Positions 4,462 to 5,453 of a DNA stretch of 5,453 bases are shown here, piece by piece. The DNA comes from Geobacter sp. (lineage in GTDB: Bacteria; Desulfobacterota; Desulfuromonadia; Geobacterales; Geobacteraceae): the NCBI GenBank assembly GCA_003857395.1, contig RPRC01000308.1, positions 1-5,453 of the forward strand. The letters run 5' to 3'. The position numbers and the translations under genes are program-made. Numbering within the stretch: position 1 is the stretch's first letter; each line of letters opens with the position of its first letter. The notes beneath the pieces are model-generated. The model had not been told where the DNA came from, searched no databases, and saw only the letters and a program-made list of their open reading frames with translations.

Positions 4462-5265
4462 TCAACCGATGGTGAAAAGTCTTTCGGCCTCTTTCTTTAT
4501 GCTTTCGAAGTCTAGCAGTCTCCATAGTGGCGTTGACTGATGAAATAGTACCTTTCCTGCAGGGGGTTCGATAACCACCGGAAATTCAAAGGCCATCCAG
4601 TGTTTTGGCCAATACGAATCAAGAAATTGAAGGATATCATCGTGGTGGGATGAAGTGACGAGAACAGGGTACACTACGAGTGGCTGCAAGGCGTTCCGCG
4701 CCAGATATCCCTTGTTCCTGACAGCGTAATCGAATACGTTCTCGCTGAATGATTTCAGCTGAGATGCATTGACCGGGCCGTTAAGGCATTTTACCCCGCA
4801 GAATGTCGTAACCAGGCCTACTTTGAAAAGATCGAATTTCTTCCTTCGAAACAATTTTTCCAGGTTGAGAACCGGCGGGACGTCCAGTGAATCGAATCCT
4901 GCCTGTGTCATTTTCTGATCGAGAAACGATACGTAGTGCGGGAATGTCGTTCCGGCGGCAGGTTTGCTCTCCATTGATTCTCCCTGGGAAATTTCCTGTA
5001 ATCTACTTCCGCAATTAGTGCAGAATGTGCCGCCTATCTCATTTTCCGCACTGCATGAAGGGCATATCTGTTTTCCTTGGGCGCCCTGGGCGGGTATCGG
5101 CTTTCCACAGCCGACGCAGAACTTCGCTCCCGATGGGACCTCTGTTCCACATGCCGGGCATCGGACCGCTGAAGTTGTTGCTTCCGTTTTAATCGCTTTG
5201 CCGCAGGCGATGCAGAATTTGCTGAAATCAGGATTTTCCGCGCCGCAATCGTGACACTTTTCCAT
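4462..5265 (-). CDS. triple zinc-ribbon protein with unrecognised C-terminal domain
   Basis: 267 residues, read from the minus strand. Start at 5265 because GGGAGG (minus strand, 5276-5271) lies five bases upstream; the in-frame ATG at 5283 lies before this site and would add six residues. Three tandem short zinc ribbons fill residues 1-88: C4-x2-C7-x10-C18-x2-C21, C36-x2-C39-x10-C50-x2-C53 and C68-x2-C71-x10-C82-x2-C85. Each has the CxxCG...FCxxCG look of 'double zinc ribbon' modules, expected to bind one Zn apiece. A Ser/Glu/Gly/Lys-rich linker (89-106) leads to a domain of about 160 residues (107-267) of mixed alpha/beta pattern. It includes FPVVIEPPAGKVLFHQSTPLW and two cysteines (156, 160); I cannot assign it. 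No signal peptide or membrane segment is present, so it is probably cytosolic. Zinc ribbons in such proteins mediate protein or nucleic-acid contacts. It is convergent with the TPR gene, 50 bases between stop codons. Confidence 0.82.
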   Translation of the reverse strand: MEKCHDCGAENPDFSKFCIACGKAIKTEATTSAVRCPACGTEVPSGAKFCVGCGKPIPAQGAQGKQICPSCSAENEIGGTFCTNCGSRLQEISQGESMESKPAAGTTFPHYVSFLDQKMTQAGFDSLDVPPVLNLEKLFRRKKFDLFKVGLVTTFCGVKCLNGPVNASQLKSFSENVFDYAVRNKGYLARNALQPLVVYPVLVTSSHHDDILQFLDSYWPKHWMAFEFPVVIEPPAGKVLFHQSTPLWRLLDFESIKKEAERLFTIG

Positions 5266-5270
5266 ACCAT

Positions 5271-5276
5271 CCTCCC
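5271..5276 (-). promoter_or_regulatory. ribosome binding site deciding the zinc-ribbon gene start
   Basis: GGGAGG on the minus strand, five bases before ATG 5265. It lies inside the extension that would be coding if the ATG at 5283 were used, so the shorter protein is preferred. Confidence 0.7.
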
Positions 5277-5324
5277 ACGCCATTCAGGCGGAAATTGAGA
5301 CCCGACCTTCAGTTGCCGTAGAAC

Positions 5325-5453
5325 CTACCGTTGAAGCTGTTTTTCATGCGTCAGGAGCTGCCTGCCTCGAAATCCTGCCACCATGAGAGCGATGCCCAGG
5401 ATCAGGTTAAAAATTGCGCTGGCCCCCAGGCTCACAAAGGCGCCGATACCGCC
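5325..5453 (-). CDS. C-terminal end of a membrane protein (partial, 5' end outside window)
   Basis: From the window edge the minus strand is open for 42 codons to a TAG at 5327-5325. The translation begins GGIGAFVSLGASAIFNLILG, continues IALMVAGF, then ends in a basic/polar tail RGRQLLTHEKQLQR. That is one Gly/Ala/Leu-rich membrane span followed by a cytoplasmic-type tail, as expected for the end of an integral membrane protein. The stop lies 59 bases upstream of the zinc-ribbon start on the same strand, so the two may share a transcript. The fragment is too short for family assignment. Confidence 0.55.
   Translation of the reverse strand, partial: GGIGAFVSLGASAIFNLILGIALMVAGFRGRQLLTHEKQLQR

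Noticed and set aside
4425..4470. Nested inverted repeats ATCGGT/ACCGAT and CGGT/ACCG between the convergent TPR and zinc-ribbon genes
   Set aside because: Stems are four to six bases with large internal loops, no T-tract on either strand, and one arm is inside the zinc-ribbon gene's last codons; chance is likely.

Overview
The window looks like ordinary bacterial chromosome: genes are dense, Shine-Dalgarno sequences are strong (GGAG, GGAGG, GGGAGG), and ATG and TTG starts are used. No rRNA, tRNA, CRISPR array, intact insertion sequence or phage gene is visible. The gene set (HemY-like flavoprotein, J-domain/winged-helix protein, zinc-ribbon protein, exported TPR and Cys-rich proteins) fits a Gram-negative environmental bacterium. 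A Desulfuromonadales/Geobacter-like deltaproteobacterium is my guess from general resemblance only.

Layout: (1) 1-780, plus strand, is the C-terminal part of an FAD-dependent protoporphyrinogen-oxidase/amine-oxidase family protein that begins upstream of the window. (2) 781-1401 has no convincing intact gene. It holds a possible decayed minus-strand coding fragment (888-1073) and a 19-codon plus-strand ORF with a good ribosome site (1235-1294). (3) 1402-2013, plus, is a J-domain protein with a C-terminal winged-helix-like region, followed by an 8-bp inverted repeat. (4) 2209-4411, plus, is a run of four tightly spaced genes whose products all carry an N-terminal signal or membrane segment: a 58-residue Cys-rich mini-protein, a membrane-anchored alpha/beta hydrolase, a 134-residue secreted protein with 14 cysteines, and a periplasmic TPR protein with a Cys-containing C-terminal domain. 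(5) 4462-5265, minus, is a protein with three tandem four-Cys zinc ribbons and an unrecognised C-terminal domain. It is preceded on the same strand by the last 42 codons of a membrane protein (5325-5453).

The most unusual gene is 3172-3576. After its signal peptide it has two mirror-arranged CX3CX6CX3C blocks, which I read as a disulfide-stapled helical hairpin. Its C-terminus has six cysteines spaced C-X6-C-X6-CC-X4-C-X8-C, which fits the inhibitor-cystine-knot (knottin) pattern. It sits between an envelope hydrolase and an exported TPR protein, probably in one transcription unit. The joint function is unknown; a small extracytoplasmic disulfide-rich protein set is the most that can be inferred.
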